From an uncultured Lachnospiraceae bacterium (lineage in GTDB: Bacteria; Bacillota_A; Clostridia; Lachnospirales; Lachnospiraceae): a stretch of DNA of 64,000 bases. The stretch covers positions 3,853 through 67,852 of the forward strand of contig CANOBT010000010.1 of assembly GCA_947564305.1 (NCBI GenBank), given 5' to 3'. Shown here piece after piece: positions 44,762 through 54,030 of the stretch. The notes under the pieces are model-generated. The model searched no databases. It was given only the letters and a program-made list of their open reading frames with translations, and had not been told where the DNA came from. A program made the position numbers and the translations under genes. Position 1 is the stretch's first letter; each line of letters starts with the position of its first letter.

Positions 44762-44790
44762 TTGCGGCAGAAGTATTCTTGTGGTAAACT
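44762..44790 (+). promoter_or_regulatory. Promoter of prfC
   Basis: TTGCGG (44762-44767), a 17-base spacer and an extended -10 TGGTAAACT (TAAACT at 44785-44790). Confidence 0.5.
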
Positions 44791-44810
44791 TGATAAATAT
44801 GCGTAACCAG

Positions 44811-44864
44811 GGAACTGTATGAAAGTAGTTTTGCGATAAGTTTAATTAATTTTCATACAGTTCC
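44811..44864 (+). repeat. Perfect 14-bp leader hairpin before prfC
   Basis: GGAACTGTATGAAA (44811-44824) and TTTCATACAGTTCC (44851-44864) are perfect complements around a 26-base AT-rich loop. There is no T-run after it, so it is a leader structure rather than a terminator. It ends about 15 bases before the ribosome site of prfC. Confidence 0.65.
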
Positions 44865-44893
44865 TGACAACAAAAACCACAGGAGTTATCATT

Positions 44894-46486
44894 ATGTCTG
44901 AGATTACGAACGAAATTGAGAAACGGAGAACATTTGCGATTATATCCCATCCGGATGCGGGGAAGACTACACTGACAGAAAAGTTTCTGCTTTATGGAGG
45001 CGCTATCAACCAGGCGGGCTCGGTAAAAGGAAAAGCCACTGCAAGGCATGCAGTGTCAGACTGGATGGAAATTGAGAAAGAAAGAGGAATTTCTGTTACC
45101 TCTTCAGTACTACAGTTTAATTATGGCGGTTTCTGTATCAATATTCTGGACACCCCTGGACATCAGGATTTCTCAGAGGATACGTACCGTACCTTGATGG
45201 CTGCGGACTCTGCGGTCATGGTCATTGATGCATCGAAGGGGGTAGAGGCGCAGACACGCAAGCTTTTTAAAGTTTGTGTTATGCGTCATATTCCTATTTT
45301 TACGTTTATAAATAAGATGGACAGGGAGGCTATGGATACCTTTGAACTGTTGGATGATATCGAGAAGGAGCTGGGGATTGCCACTTGTCCTGTGAATTGG
45401 CCCATTGGTTCAGGTAAGGCATTTAAGGGAGTCTATGAGCGCGGCAGACAGGAAGTTGAGCTGTTTTCTGATACCCAGAAGGGAACCCGTATGGGCGAGG
45501 TGCAGAGACTCTCTCTTGGAACACAAGAACTGGACGAGATATTGGGGGAAGAGGCAAAAGCAAAACTGGAAGAAGAAATTGAGCTGCTGGACGGGGCGGC
45601 GGCTGAATTTGATCAGGAGCTGGTGTCAAAGGGGGAACTTTCCCCGGTATTTTTTGGTTCTGCACTGACTAATTTCGGGGTAGAGACTTTTCTGAAGCAT
45701 TTCCTGGAGATGACCACTTCTCCATTGCCGAGGATGTCAGACCATGGAGAGATTGACCCGATGACGGAGAAGGATTTCTCTGCTTTTGTGTTTAAGATTC
45801 AGGCAAATATGAATAAAGCACATAGAGACAGGATTGCGTTTATGCGTATCTGCTCCGGTGAATTCGAGGCAGGGATGTCCGCCTATCATGTGCAGGGCGG
45901 CAAGGATGTACGCCTTTCCCAGCCGCAGCAGATGATGGCAAGTGAGCGTAAGATGATTGAGAAGGCTTATGGCGGAGATATCATCGGAATTTTTGACCCA
46001 GGAATTTTTTCCATTGGAGACACACTGACGAATTCAAAGGAAAAGTATGCCTATGAAGGGATTCCTACTTTTGCGCCGGAACATTTCGCAAGGGTAAGGC
46101 AGATGGATACTATGAAACGCAAGCAGTTTGTCAAAGGCATCAATCAGATTGCTCAGGAAGGCGCTATTCAGATTTTCCAGGAGTACAACACTGGAATGGA
46201 AGAGATCATTGTCGGTGTGGTAGGAGTACTTCAATTCGATGTATTAAAGTACCGTCTGGAGAATGAATATAAGGTAGAAATCCGTCTGGAGAATCTTCCC
46301 TATGAGCACATCCGTTGGATTGAGAACGAGGAAATTGATATGAACCGGCTTACCGGGACCTCGGATATGAAGAAAATTAAGGATTTGAAGGACAGGCCTT
46401 TGCTGCTGTTTATTCACGAGTGGAGTATCCGCATGACTCAGGAGAGGAATGAAGGCTTGAGACTCTCAGAGTTTGGCCGCAGTTAA
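44894..46486 (+). CDS. prfC: Peptide chain release factor 3
   Basis: GTPase that recycles RF1 and RF2 from the ribosome after termination. G-domain motifs: SHPDAGKTTLTEKFL (G1), GISVTSS (G2), DTPGHQDF (G3) and NKMD (G4, in FINKMDREAMDT). The RF3-specific insert and C-terminal domain (GVVGVLQFDVLKYRL, LFIHEWSIRMTQERN) are present. 530 residues, normal. CAGGAG lies before the ATG. It seems to be a single-gene unit with its own promoter and leader hairpin. Confidence 0.95.
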   Translation: MSEITNEIEKRRTFAIISHPDAGKTTLTEKFLLYGGAINQAGSVKGKATARHAVSDWMEIEKERGISVTSSVLQFNYGGFCINILDTPGHQDFSEDTYRTLMAADSAVMVIDASKGVEAQTRKLFKVCVMRHIPIFTFINKMDREAMDTFELLDDIEKELGIATCPVNWPIGSGKAFKGVYERGRQEVELFSDTQKGTRMGEVQRLSLGTQELDEILGEEAKAKLEEEIELLDGAAAEFDQELVSKGELSPVFFGSALTNFGVETFLKHFLEMTTSPLPRMSDHGEIDPMTEKDFSAFVFKIQANMNKAHRDRIAFMRICSGEFEAGMSAYHVQGGKDVRLSQPQQMMASERKMIEKAYGGDIIGIFDPGIFSIGDTLTNSKEKYAYEGIPTFAPEHFARVRQMDTMKRKQFVKGINQIAQEGAIQIFQEYNTGMEEIIVGVVGVLQFDVLKYRLENEYKVEIRLENLPYEHIRWIENEEIDMNRLTGTSDMKKIKDLKDRPLLLFIHEWSIRMTQERNEGLRLSEFGRS

Positions 46487-46501
46487 TTCATTTACTTTTT
46501 G

Positions 46502-46530
46502 TTTGCAAATAGCAGGATATTTGATATAAT
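46502..46530 (+). promoter_or_regulatory. Promoter of the Asp23 gene
   Basis: TTTGCA (46502-46507), a 17-base spacer and TATAAT (46525-46530). Confidence 0.7.
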
Positions 46531-46563
46531 ATAGAAAGAGTGCGTAAGGAGGTTGCATAAAAG

Positions 46564-46941
46564 ATGGCAAATGACGAAAAAAGGACCTATGACATACAGA
46601 GTGAAGGAAGCCTTGGGGATGTAAAGATTGCAGATGATGTGGTCGGCATTATCGCAGCTCTTGCCGCAACAGAGGTAGAAGGTGTGGCATCCATGGCCGG
46701 GAATATCACCAACGAACTGGTCAGCAAGCTGGGAATGAAGAAGCTGTCCAAAGGGGTGAAGGTGGATGTTTTAGAAGGCGTCGTTACCGTATCGCTGGCT
46801 TTGAATATAAAATATGATTACAGTATTGTGGATGTTACTGCCAGAGTACAGGACAGGGTAAAGAGTGCGATTGAAAATATGACCGGGCTGGAAGTTGCTG
46901 ACATCAATATCCGTGTTGCAGGGGTGATGATGGAAGACTAA
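46564..46941 (+). CDS. Asp23/Gls24 family envelope stress protein
   Basis: 125 residues. The DUF322 core reads GDVKIADDVVGIIAALAATEVEGVA (shown in part) and ends KSAIENMTGLEVADINIRVAGV. Relatives sit at the membrane and respond to alkaline or envelope stress; in many Clostridia this copy (YloU/YqhY-like) is next to nusB, as it is here, and is tied to acetyl-CoA carboxylase control in Bacillus. AAGGAGG precedes the ATG at slightly long spacing. Confidence 0.9.
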   Translation: MANDEKRTYDIQSEGSLGDVKIADDVVGIIAALAATEVEGVASMAGNITNELVSKLGMKKLSKGVKVDVLEGVVTVSLALNIKYDYSIVDVTARVQDRVKSAIENMTGLEVADINIRVAGVMMED

Positions 46942-46979
46942 AGCTTCATTGGACAATGAATGTAACAACGAGTTTCTCA

Positions 46980-47007
46980 TTGCAAAGACAGGAGAGTATG
47001 TTATAAT
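46980..47007 (+). promoter_or_regulatory. Promoter of the nusB operon
   Basis: TTGCAA (46980-46985), a 16-base spacer and TATAAT (47002-47007). It overlaps the start of the terminator of the preceding gene. Confidence 0.5.
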
Positions 47008-47034
47008 AAAGGATGTCGTTAGACATCCTTTTTC
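47008..47034 (+). terminator. Terminator of the Asp23 gene
   Basis: A perfect stem AAAGGATGTC/GACATCCTTT with a GTTA loop, followed by TTT. Confidence 0.85.
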
Positions 47035-47118
47035 CAGTCACGGGAAAATCATCCTGCCCCCAGGAGGCAGAAGGAGTCGATGTTCACACCCGTGAACACG
47101 AATCAGAAAGGAGCTCTT

Positions 47119-47544
47119 ATGCAGAGAACAGAACTTCGCGAGCACGTATTTAAGATGCTGTTCCAGATAGAATTCAATGAGCCGGGTGATATGCCGGAAC
47201 ACTTGAAGCTGTATTTTGAAGATTTGGAACGTGCCACAGACCGGGATCGAAACTATATTCAGACAAAGTATGAAAAGATTGTGGAAAATCTATCGGAGAT
47301 TGACACATTGATCAATGAGAAAACCACGGGCTGGAAAACAAAACGGATGAACAAAGTAGACTTGTCTATTCTGCGGCTTGCAGTGTATGAGATGAAGTGG
47401 GACGAGGACATCCCTACTGGTGTAGCGATTAACGAGGCCGTAGAACTTGCAAAAAGATTCAGCGGGGAGGATGGTCCTTCTTTCGTAAATGGGGTGCTTG
47501 CCCGGCTGGCCGGAGGTAAGACGCAGCCTAAGAAGGAGGACTGA
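47119..47544 (+). CDS. nusB: Transcription antitermination factor NusB
   Basis: All-helical RNA-binding protein that, with NusE (S10), supports rRNA antitermination. Hallmarks: REHVFKMLFQIEF near the start and RLAVYEMKWDEDIPTGVAINEAVELAKRF with GPSFVNGVLA at the end. 141 residues. I start at 47119 behind AAAGGAG; the open frame back to 47080 is not part of the family. xseA follows three bases later. Confidence 0.94.
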   Translation: MQRTELREHVFKMLFQIEFNEPGDMPEHLKLYFEDLERATDRDRNYIQTKYEKIVENLSEIDTLINEKTTGWKTKRMNKVDLSILRLAVYEMKWDEDIPTGVAINEAVELAKRFSGEDGPSFVNGVLARLAGGKTQPKKED

Positions 47545-47547
47545 CGG

Positions 47548-48783
47548 ATGCGAAACGTCTATACGGTCAGACAGGTCAATGCATATATAAAAAATATGTT
47601 CACCCAGGATTTCATGTTAAACCGTATTTACGTGAAGGGTGAAGTATCGAATTGTAAATACCATACTTCCGGGCATATTTATTTTTCATTAAAAGATGAG
47701 TCCGGCACCATTGCCTGTGTGATGTTTGCCAGTGCCAGATCAGGACTCTCTTTTCGGATGCAGGAGGGACAGACTGTGATTGTTTTGGGGGCTGTCAGTG
47801 TTTATGAACGGGACGGGAAGTATCAGCTTTATGCAAAGGAGATTTTGTTGGATGGAGCCGGAAAACTTTACGAACGTTTTGAAGCCCTGAAACGGGAACT
47901 GGAAGAGATGGGAATGTTTGCCCAGGAATATAAGCAGCCAATCCCGGCATATGTGCGTCGGGTTGGGATTGTAACAGCACCTACGGGTGCAGCGGTGCGT
48001 GATATTATGAATATTTCTGCAAGACGGAATCCGTATGTGCAGTTAATTCTGTATCCGGCATTGGTGCAGGGCGAGGGCGCGGTTTCGAGTATTGTCCGGG
48101 GAATCCGAATGTTGGAAAAGCAGCAGGTAGATGTGATTATTGTGGGCAGGGGCGGAGGCTCGATTGAAGATTTGTGGGCATTCAACGAGGAAGCGGTTGC
48201 GCGCGCAATTTTTGATTGCCCGGTTCCTATTATTTCTGCCGTAGGTCATGAGACGGATACGCTGATTTCGGATTTTGTGGCGGATTTAAGGGCACCTACA
48301 CCATCTGCGGCAGCAGAACTTGCAGTTTATGAATATACGGCATGCGAGGCACAGATACAGGAATATGCTCTGCGTCTGCGGCGGCAGATACAGCTCAGGC
48401 TCCAGAATGAGAGACGGCGTATGGAGCAGATAGCAATCAGATTGCGTTATACTCACCCACGGCAAAAATTGAATGAACAACGTCAATATGCTGTGGATTT
48501 AGAGACAAAACTTCGGGGACAGATGGAAAAAAGATTAAGGGAGGAGCATCATAAGCTGGCCCTATATATAGAAAAAATGAATGGATTATCTCCGCTGAAG
48601 AAGCTGAACCAGGGCTATTCTTATGTGGAGGATGAAGCAGGCAGAACCGTGAAATCAATTTCCCAGACAAGAGAGGGAGACAGGCTTAGCATCTATATGT
48701 CCGACGGGGCAGTGGAGACAGAAGTGAAAGCAGTAAAAAAGTTGGAAGGGCATGAGCAGGAAGATTTCGAGGTTTTGGGATAA
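47548..48783 (+). CDS. xseA: Exodeoxyribonuclease VII large subunit
   Basis: Subunit of the single-strand exonuclease ExoVII. N-terminal OB-fold (VRQVNAYIKNMF, VKGEVSNCKYHTSGHIYFSLKD), catalytic core (VGIVTAPTGAAVRDI, VQGEGAVSSIVRGI, IIVGRGGGSIEDLWAFN, SAVGHETDTLISDFVADLRAPTPSAAAEL; each is a family signature) and a coiled-coil end. 411 residues. GAAGGAGG lies before the ATG. The small subunit follows. Confidence 0.95.
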   Translation: MRNVYTVRQVNAYIKNMFTQDFMLNRIYVKGEVSNCKYHTSGHIYFSLKDESGTIACVMFASARSGLSFRMQEGQTVIVLGAVSVYERDGKYQLYAKEILLDGAGKLYERFEALKRELEEMGMFAQEYKQPIPAYVRRVGIVTAPTGAAVRDIMNISARRNPYVQLILYPALVQGEGAVSSIVRGIRMLEKQQVDVIIVGRGGGSIEDLWAFNEEAVARAIFDCPVPIISAVGHETDTLISDFVADLRAPTPSAAAELAVYEYTACEAQIQEYALRLRRQIQLRLQNERRRMEQIAIRLRYTHPRQKLNEQRQYAVDLETKLRGQMEKRLREEHHKLALYIEKMNGLSPLKKLNQGYSYVEDEAGRTVKSISQTREGDRLSIYMSDGAVETEVKAVKKLEGHEQEDFEVLG

Positions 48784-48795
48784 GGGAGGATATCT

Positions 48796-49029
48796 ATGGC
48801 GGAAGACAGACAGAATATCTCACAGGAGGAACAGGTTCCATTAGAAGAACTGTTTGGGAATCTAGAAGAGGTGATCAGTAAGCTGGAAGGAGAGAATGTG
48901 AATCTGGAAGCATCTTTTCAGCTTTATAAAGAAGGCATGACTCTTTTAAAAAGGTGCAATGCCGCGATTGACACTGTGGAAAAGAAGGTACTGGTATTAG
49001 ACGAAGATGGGAGTACACATGAATTGTGA
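48796..49029 (+). CDS. xseB: Exodeoxyribonuclease VII small subunit
   Basis: A 77-residue helical protein (LEELFGNLEEVISKLEG, LEASFQLYKEGMTLLKRCN) that coats the XseA coiled coil and is needed for activity. GGGAGG precedes the ATG. It overlaps ispA. Confidence 0.93.
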   Translation: MAEDRQNISQEEQVPLEELFGNLEEVISKLEGENVNLEASFQLYKEGMTLLKRCNAAIDTVEKKVLVLDEDGSTHEL

Positions 49030-49930
49030 GAAAAGTAACAGCCTGTTTCAGGAGAGGCTGAAAGAAAAGACTGCACAGATTGAAGAGATATTAAAGACAT
49101 ATCTTCCTGAAAAATCAGGGTATCAGCAAATTATTATGGAGGCCATGGAATACAGTCTGATGGCAGGAGGAAAGCGGCTTCGCCCGATGCTGATGCAGGA
49201 GACCTATCGTCTATTTGGAGGGAAAGGCAGGCTGATAGAACCTTTCATGGCTGCCATAGAGATGATTCATACCTATTCATTGGTGCATGATGATCTTCCG
49301 GCTATGGACGATGATGAATACCGCAGAGGGCGGAAAACCACTCATATTGTATATGGGGAGGCTATGGCCATTTTAGCAGGGGATGCCCTTTTAAATTATG
49401 CGTTTGAGACCGCATGTCGGGCATTTCAAATGGAGGAGGCCAATTCAGAGCTGATTGGAAAAGCCCTGACGATTCTGGCAGGAAAAGCGGGTATTTATGG
49501 AATGGTAGGAGGACAGGTGGTAGATGTAGAGTCAGAAGGGCAGCAGATTACGGGGGAAAAGTTGGATTTTATCTATCGGCTGAAAACAGGGGCGCTTATC
49601 GAAAGCTCTATGATGATTGGGGCCGTACTCTCTGGTGCCTCACAGGAACAGGTACATGCCATGGAGTCAATCGCAGGAAAAGTCGGGATGGCATTCCAGA
49701 TTCAGGACGATATTCTGGATGTGGAGGGCAGCAGGGAAGAACTTGGCAAGTCAATTCACAGCGATGAGAAGAACGAAAAATGCACGTATGTTACATGGAA
49801 GGGATTGGAAGATGCGAAAAAAGAGGTGGAACGGCTCTCCGTGGAAGCTATGGAAGAACTGCAGGCGTTCCATCCCAAGGACCCTTATCTGGAAATGCTG
49901 CTGGAGTCCTTGATTCACCGGAAAAAATAA
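49019..49930 (+). CDS. ispA: Polyprenyl synthetase (farnesyl diphosphate synthase type)
   Basis: Builds short isoprenyl diphosphates from IPP and DMAPP. The two aspartate-rich motifs are HDDLPAMDDDEYRRG and FQIQDDILDVEG, with GGKRLRP near the N-terminus and KTGALIESS between. About 303 residues. ATG 49019 has GGGAG five bases upstream; an in-frame ATG at 49007 is an alternative; either way the start lies inside xseB. dxs follows, so one transcript covers early and late steps of isoprenoid supply. Confidence 0.93.
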   Translation: MNCEKSNSLFQERLKEKTAQIEEILKTYLPEKSGYQQIIMEAMEYSLMAGGKRLRPMLMQETYRLFGGKGRLIEPFMAAIEMIHTYSLVHDDLPAMDDDEYRRGRKTTHIVYGEAMAILAGDALLNYAFETACRAFQMEEANSELIGKALTILAGKAGIYGMVGGQVVDVESEGQQITGEKLDFIYRLKTGALIESSMMIGAVLSGASQEQVHAMESIAGKVGMAFQIQDDILDVEGSREELGKSIHSDEKNEKCTYVTWKGLEDAKKEVERLSVEAMEELQAFHPKDPYLEMLLESLIHRKK

Positions 49931-49957
49931 GAACAGAGAGATAAAGGGGAAATCAGG

Positions 49958-51829
49958 ATGGTTTTGGATAAGATTCAGAGCGAAAATGATATACAGCAGC
50001 TGGAACCGGAGGAACTGGATATACTGGCTCAGGAGATCAGGGAGTTTCTGATTGAAAAAGTGAGTATCACCGGCGGGCATTTGGCTTCAAATCTTGGCGC
50101 CGTAGAGCTTACGATGGCACTGCATCTGGCATTTCATCTTCCGGAGGACAAGTTGATCTGGGATGTGGGGCATCAGTCCTATACCCATAAGCTTCTGACC
50201 GGAAGAAAAAGTGGATTTGATGGGTTAAGAACCTACGGTGGAATGAGTGGTTTCCCGAAGCGTAAAGAGAGTGACTGTGATGCATTTAATACGGGGCACA
50301 GTTCTACTTCCATATCTGCCGGGCTTGGTTATGCAGCGGCACGGGATATATGTGGTGAAGATTATCATGTGGTATCGATTATCGGGGATGGCTCTATGAC
50401 AGGCGGAATGGCTTATGAGGCTTTGAATAATGCTGCACGTCTGAAAAGTAATTTTATTATCGTGCTGAATGATAACAATATGTCCATATCAAAAAATGTA
50501 GGCGGAATGTCTAATTACCTGAACGGACTGAGGACAGCAGAAGCCTATATTGATTTGAAAAAAGGTGTGGAAGATACACTAAAAAAGATTCCCGGACAAG
50601 GCGAAAAGCTGGTGTATCAAATACGGAAAACAAAGAGCGGCATCAAACAGCTTATTGTCCCAGGAATGCTGTTTGAAAATATGGGGATTACCTATCTGGG
50701 ACCTGTGGACGGGCATGACGTAAAGAAGCTTTATAAGACATTCAGGGAAGCAAAAAGGGTGGATCATGCAGTGTTGGTCCATGTGCTGACGAAAAAAGGA
50801 AAAGGATACGCTCCGGCAGAAGAAAATCCATCCCGGTTTCATGGGACAGGACCGTTCGATATTGAAACAGGAGAGCCGAAGGGGAACGCGGCATCAGATT
50901 CCTATACGGATGTATTTTCTAAGGTGATCTGCGACATTGGAAAACATGATGACAAGGTCGTGACGATTACTGCGGCTATGGAGGATGGGACAGGTTTGAG
51001 CCGATTCAGAAAATATTATCCCCACCGCTTTTTTGACGTTGGGATTGCAGAGGAACATGCTGTGACTTTCGCTGCAGGGCTGGCCGCTGGCGGCATGAAA
51101 CCGGTAATTGCTTTGTACTCCTCATTTCTGCAGCGCGCGTATGATCAGATTATCCATGATGTCTGTATGCAAAACCTCTCGGTGACATTTGCCATAGACA
51201 GGGCTGGACTGGTAGGCAGCGATGGGGAAACGCATCAGGGAATTTTCGATTTGTCGTTTTTGAGCAGCATTCCCAATATGACCGTAATGTCTCCCAAGAA
51301 CCGTTGGGAGATGGCAGACATGATGCGTTTTGCAGTGGATTATCCGGGACCTGTGGCAGTACGTTACCCTAGAGGTACTGCATATATGGGGATGAAAAAA
51401 TTCCGGACGCCAATCATATATGGAGAGAGTGAGATGCTTTATGAGGAGGAAGGGATTGCCCTGTTGTTTGTAGGGCATATGTCCTCTCTTGCAAGTGAAA
51501 TCCGCAAGGAGCTGAAACATTCGGACATCCCATGCAGTCTGGTGAATGCGCGCTTTGTCAAGCCGATTGACATAAAGATGCTGGAGCGTCTGGCAAAGAA
51601 TCACCGCCTGCTTGTTACAATCGAAGAAAATGTGCTGGCAGGAGGATTCGGTTCTCAGGTATTGGATTATGTATCTCAGGCAAAGCTGAATATGCAGGTA
51701 TACAGGGTCGGAATTGCCGACGAGTATGTAGAGCACGGTAATGTAGATGTGCTTAGAAGGGTGATCGGACTGGAAAAGAGTACAATTGTTGAGCAGATTT
51801 TATGGAATAGAGGGAAAAAACGAACATGA
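49958..51829 (+). CDS. dxs: 1-Deoxy-D-xylulose-5-phosphate synthase
   Basis: First enzyme of the MEP isoprenoid pathway: pyruvate plus glyceraldehyde 3-phosphate, thiamine diphosphate dependent. The cofactor motif is GDGSMTGGMAYEALNNA, preceded by GHQSYTHKLLTGR and FNTGHSSTSISAGLG. The transketolase-like middle (DVGIAEEHAVTFAAGLAAGG) and C-terminal domain follow. 623 residues. It overlaps tlyA by four bases. Confidence 0.95.
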   Translation: MVLDKIQSENDIQQLEPEELDILAQEIREFLIEKVSITGGHLASNLGAVELTMALHLAFHLPEDKLIWDVGHQSYTHKLLTGRKSGFDGLRTYGGMSGFPKRKESDCDAFNTGHSSTSISAGLGYAAARDICGEDYHVVSIIGDGSMTGGMAYEALNNAARLKSNFIIVLNDNNMSISKNVGGMSNYLNGLRTAEAYIDLKKGVEDTLKKIPGQGEKLVYQIRKTKSGIKQLIVPGMLFENMGITYLGPVDGHDVKKLYKTFREAKRVDHAVLVHVLTKKGKGYAPAEENPSRFHGTGPFDIETGEPKGNAASDSYTDVFSKVICDIGKHDDKVVTITAAMEDGTGLSRFRKYYPHRFFDVGIAEEHAVTFAAGLAAGGMKPVIALYSSFLQRAYDQIIHDVCMQNLSVTFAIDRAGLVGSDGETHQGIFDLSFLSSIPNMTVMSPKNRWEMADMMRFAVDYPGPVAVRYPRGTAYMGMKKFRTPIIYGESEMLYEEEGIALLFVGHMSSLASEIRKELKHSDIPCSLVNARFVKPIDIKMLERLAKNHRLLVTIEENVLAGGFGSQVLDYVSQAKLNMQVYRVGIADEYVEHGNVDVLRRVIGLEKSTIVEQILWNRGKKRT

Positions 51830-52644
51830 AAGAACGTTTGGATGTACTGCTTATTAAACGGGGGCTAGCCTCCTCCCGCGAAAAAGCAAAGGCCGTAATC
51901 ATGGCTGGGGACGTCTTTGTGAATGGACAGAGGGAGGATAAAGCAGGAACTACATTTCCTGAAGATGTGCAGATTGAGGTCCGAGGTCCTGCACTCCCCT
52001 ATGTGAGCAGAGGCGGCCTCAAGCTGGAAAAGGCAATGAACCGGTTTGATGTGACAGTGGAAGGGAAAGTTTGTACGGATGTGGGGTCATCCACAGGTGG
52101 ATTTACTGATTGCATGTTACAAAATGGGGCTGTCAAGGTGTTTGCTATTGACGTGGGACGAGGGCAGCTTGACTGGAAGCTTCGGCAGGATGAGCGGGTA
52201 GTTTGTATGGAAAAAACAAATATCCGTTATGTGAATCCGGAGGATATCGGCGAACCAGTAGATTTTTCTTCCATCGATGTATCCTTTATTTCTTTGACAA
52301 AGGTTTTGGAACCTGTTCGGAACTACCTGATTCCAGAGGGCGACATTGTGGCGCTTATCAAACCGCAGTTTGAAGCAGGGCGGGAGAAGGTGGGAAAAAA
52401 GGGTGTGGTTCGGGAGAAGGACACTCACCATGAGGTGATTGAGAAAGTCGCGGTTTATGCACATTCCATCGGATTTGAAATCAGGAATATTGACTATTCT
52501 CCGATAAAGGGCCCAGAAGGCAACATCGAATATCTTATCCACCTGAAAAAGCATGCGGATCTGCAGCCGCCGGAAATTTCAGTAGACCTGCAGTCTGTCG
52601 TGGATGAAGCATTTGCAGCGTTAGCCGGACCAAAGGCCACATAA
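51826..52644 (+). CDS. tlyA: TlyA family rRNA (cytidine-2'-O)-methyltransferase
   Basis: 272 residues: an N-terminal S4 RNA-binding domain (KERLDVLLIKRGLASSREKA) and an FtsJ-like methyltransferase domain with the SAM site CTDVGSSTGGFTDCML, then VSFISLTKVL and ALIKPQFEAG. Often called hemolysin A; the characterised activity of homologues is 2'-O-methylation of 16S and 23S rRNA. It lies in the conserved order dxs-tlyA-nadK-argR-recN. Confidence 0.93.
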   Translation: MKERLDVLLIKRGLASSREKAKAVIMAGDVFVNGQREDKAGTTFPEDVQIEVRGPALPYVSRGGLKLEKAMNRFDVTVEGKVCTDVGSSTGGFTDCMLQNGAVKVFAIDVGRGQLDWKLRQDERVVCMEKTNIRYVNPEDIGEPVDFSSIDVSFISLTKVLEPVRNYLIPEGDIVALIKPQFEAGREKVGKKGVVREKDTHHEVIEKVAVYAHSIGFEIRNIDYSPIKGPEGNIEYLIHLKKHADLQPPEISVDLQSVVDEAFAALAGPKAT

Positions 52645-52674
52645 CCAAAGGCAGGATTTGCGAAAGGCATTATA

Positions 52675-53508
52675 ATGGAGAGATTTTATATTATCACAAA
52701 CTTGTTAAAGGACAAAGATTTTAAGATTACAAGGAAAATTCAGGATTATATAGAGTGCCATGGCAAAAGCTGCATTCTTTCAGAAAAGGATGGGGACGGA
52801 CATATTATCCCAGGCAGTGTGCCGGATAAGATTGATTGTGCTATTGTGCTTGGCGGTGATGGTACTCTGATTCGCGCGGCAAGAGAACTAGGCGGACACG
52901 ACATTCCACTGCTAGGGGTGAATATGGGAACGCTGGGGTATTTGGCGGAGGTAGAGCTGCCGCAGTTTCAGGAGGCGTTGGATAAACTGTTTTCCGGGCA
53001 TCTGGATATTGAAGACCGGATGATGATGCAGGGAGTGATTGACGGTAAAGCAGAGCATGTGGCGATGAACGATATCGTTGTGACCAGAGAGGGAAGTCTG
53101 AGAGTCGTGCACTTCAATGTGTATGTGGATGGGGTTCTTCTGAACAGCTATCTGGCAGACGGAGTCATCATTTCCACGCCCACGGGTTCTACGGGATACA
53201 ACTTATCTGCAGGCGGTCCGGTGGTGGAGCCTACGGCGCAGATGTTTGTAATCACACCAATCTGTTCCCATGCGCTGAATGCCAGCAGTGTTGTTCTCTC
53301 AGCGGAGGATGTGATTGAGGTAGAAATCTGTGAGGGAAGGTATGGACGTACAGAAAGCGCATTGGTGTCTTTTGACGGAGCTGAGACCGTGGCCGTTTCT
53401 ACAGGTGACCGTGTATTGGTGAAAAAAGCTATGGAAACCACAAAGCTGGTGAAGCTTAGCAAGGAAAGTTTTATGAAGATTATGAGAGAGAAAATGAAAG
53501 GAAACTAA
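52675..53508 (+). CDS. nadK: NAD kinase
   Basis: Phosphorylates NAD to NADP. Signature GGDGTLIRAARE (about residues 60-71), then NMGTLGYLAE, MNDIVVTREG and TPTGSTGYNLSAGGP. 277 residues, normal. CGAAAGG lies just before the ATG. Confidence 0.95.
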   Translation: MERFYIITNLLKDKDFKITRKIQDYIECHGKSCILSEKDGDGHIIPGSVPDKIDCAIVLGGDGTLIRAARELGGHDIPLLGVNMGTLGYLAEVELPQFQEALDKLFSGHLDIEDRMMMQGVIDGKAEHVAMNDIVVTREGSLRVVHFNVYVDGVLLNSYLADGVIISTPTGSTGYNLSAGGPVVEPTAQMFVITPICSHALNASSVVLSAEDVIEVEICEGRYGRTESALVSFDGAETVAVSTGDRVLVKKAMETTKLVKLSKESFMKIMREKMKGN

Positions 53509-53511
53509 AGT

Positions 53512-53961
53512 ATGAAAGTCAGCCGCCATGCAAAAATTGTAGAATTGATCATGCAGCATGATATCGAGACGCAGGAGGAGCTGGCCGAATATCTCAACAA
53601 TGCTGGATTTAAGGTGACACAGGCAACCATTTCACGTGATATTCGTGACTTAAAGCTTACTAAGCTGTCTGTAGACGGAGGAAAGCAGAAGTATGTCATT
53701 TTAAAGCCGGAAGAGGGCATGAGCGAAAAGTATATCCGCGTACTCCGGGATGGTTATGTATCTATGGATATGGCACAAAATATTCTGGTGATCAAAACCG
53801 TGGCAGGGATGGCCATGGCAGTGGCTGCCGCTGTAGATGCGATGAAATGGAATGAAGTGGTAGGGTCTATCGCAGGGGATGACACGATCATGTGTGCGAT
53901 CCGCAGTGTGGAGGATACCGTTGCTGTCATGGATAAGATACGGAAAATTGTGACAAAATGA
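53512..53961 (+). CDS. argR: Arginine repressor ArgR
   Basis: Arginine-dependent hexameric repressor of arginine synthesis. The N-terminal winged helix (QEELAEYLNNAGFKVTQATI, then SRDIRDLKL) binds ARG boxes; the C-terminal oligomerisation and arginine-binding domain ends with GDDTIMCAIRS. 149 residues. It starts three bases after nadK, with AAAGGAA inside the nadK end as ribosome site. Confidence 0.95.
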   Translation: MKVSRHAKIVELIMQHDIETQEELAEYLNNAGFKVTQATISRDIRDLKLTKLSVDGGKQKYVILKPEEGMSEKYIRVLRDGYVSMDMAQNILVIKTVAGMAMAVAAAVDAMKWNEVVGSIAGDDTIMCAIRSVEDTVAVMDKIRKIVTK

Positions 53962-54030
53962 TAAGGGACTGCAGGAAAATAACATGGTTAAGTGATTTTC
54001 TGTAAGTACCTGAAAAGAAAGGAAAAAAGA

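Noticed and set aside
1146..44790. The word GGTAAACT in three promoter regions (1147, 29393, 44783) looked like a common operator.
   Set aside because: In two cases it is the extended -10 box itself (TGGTAAACT), and the flanks differ; only the nrdD site has a real palindrome.
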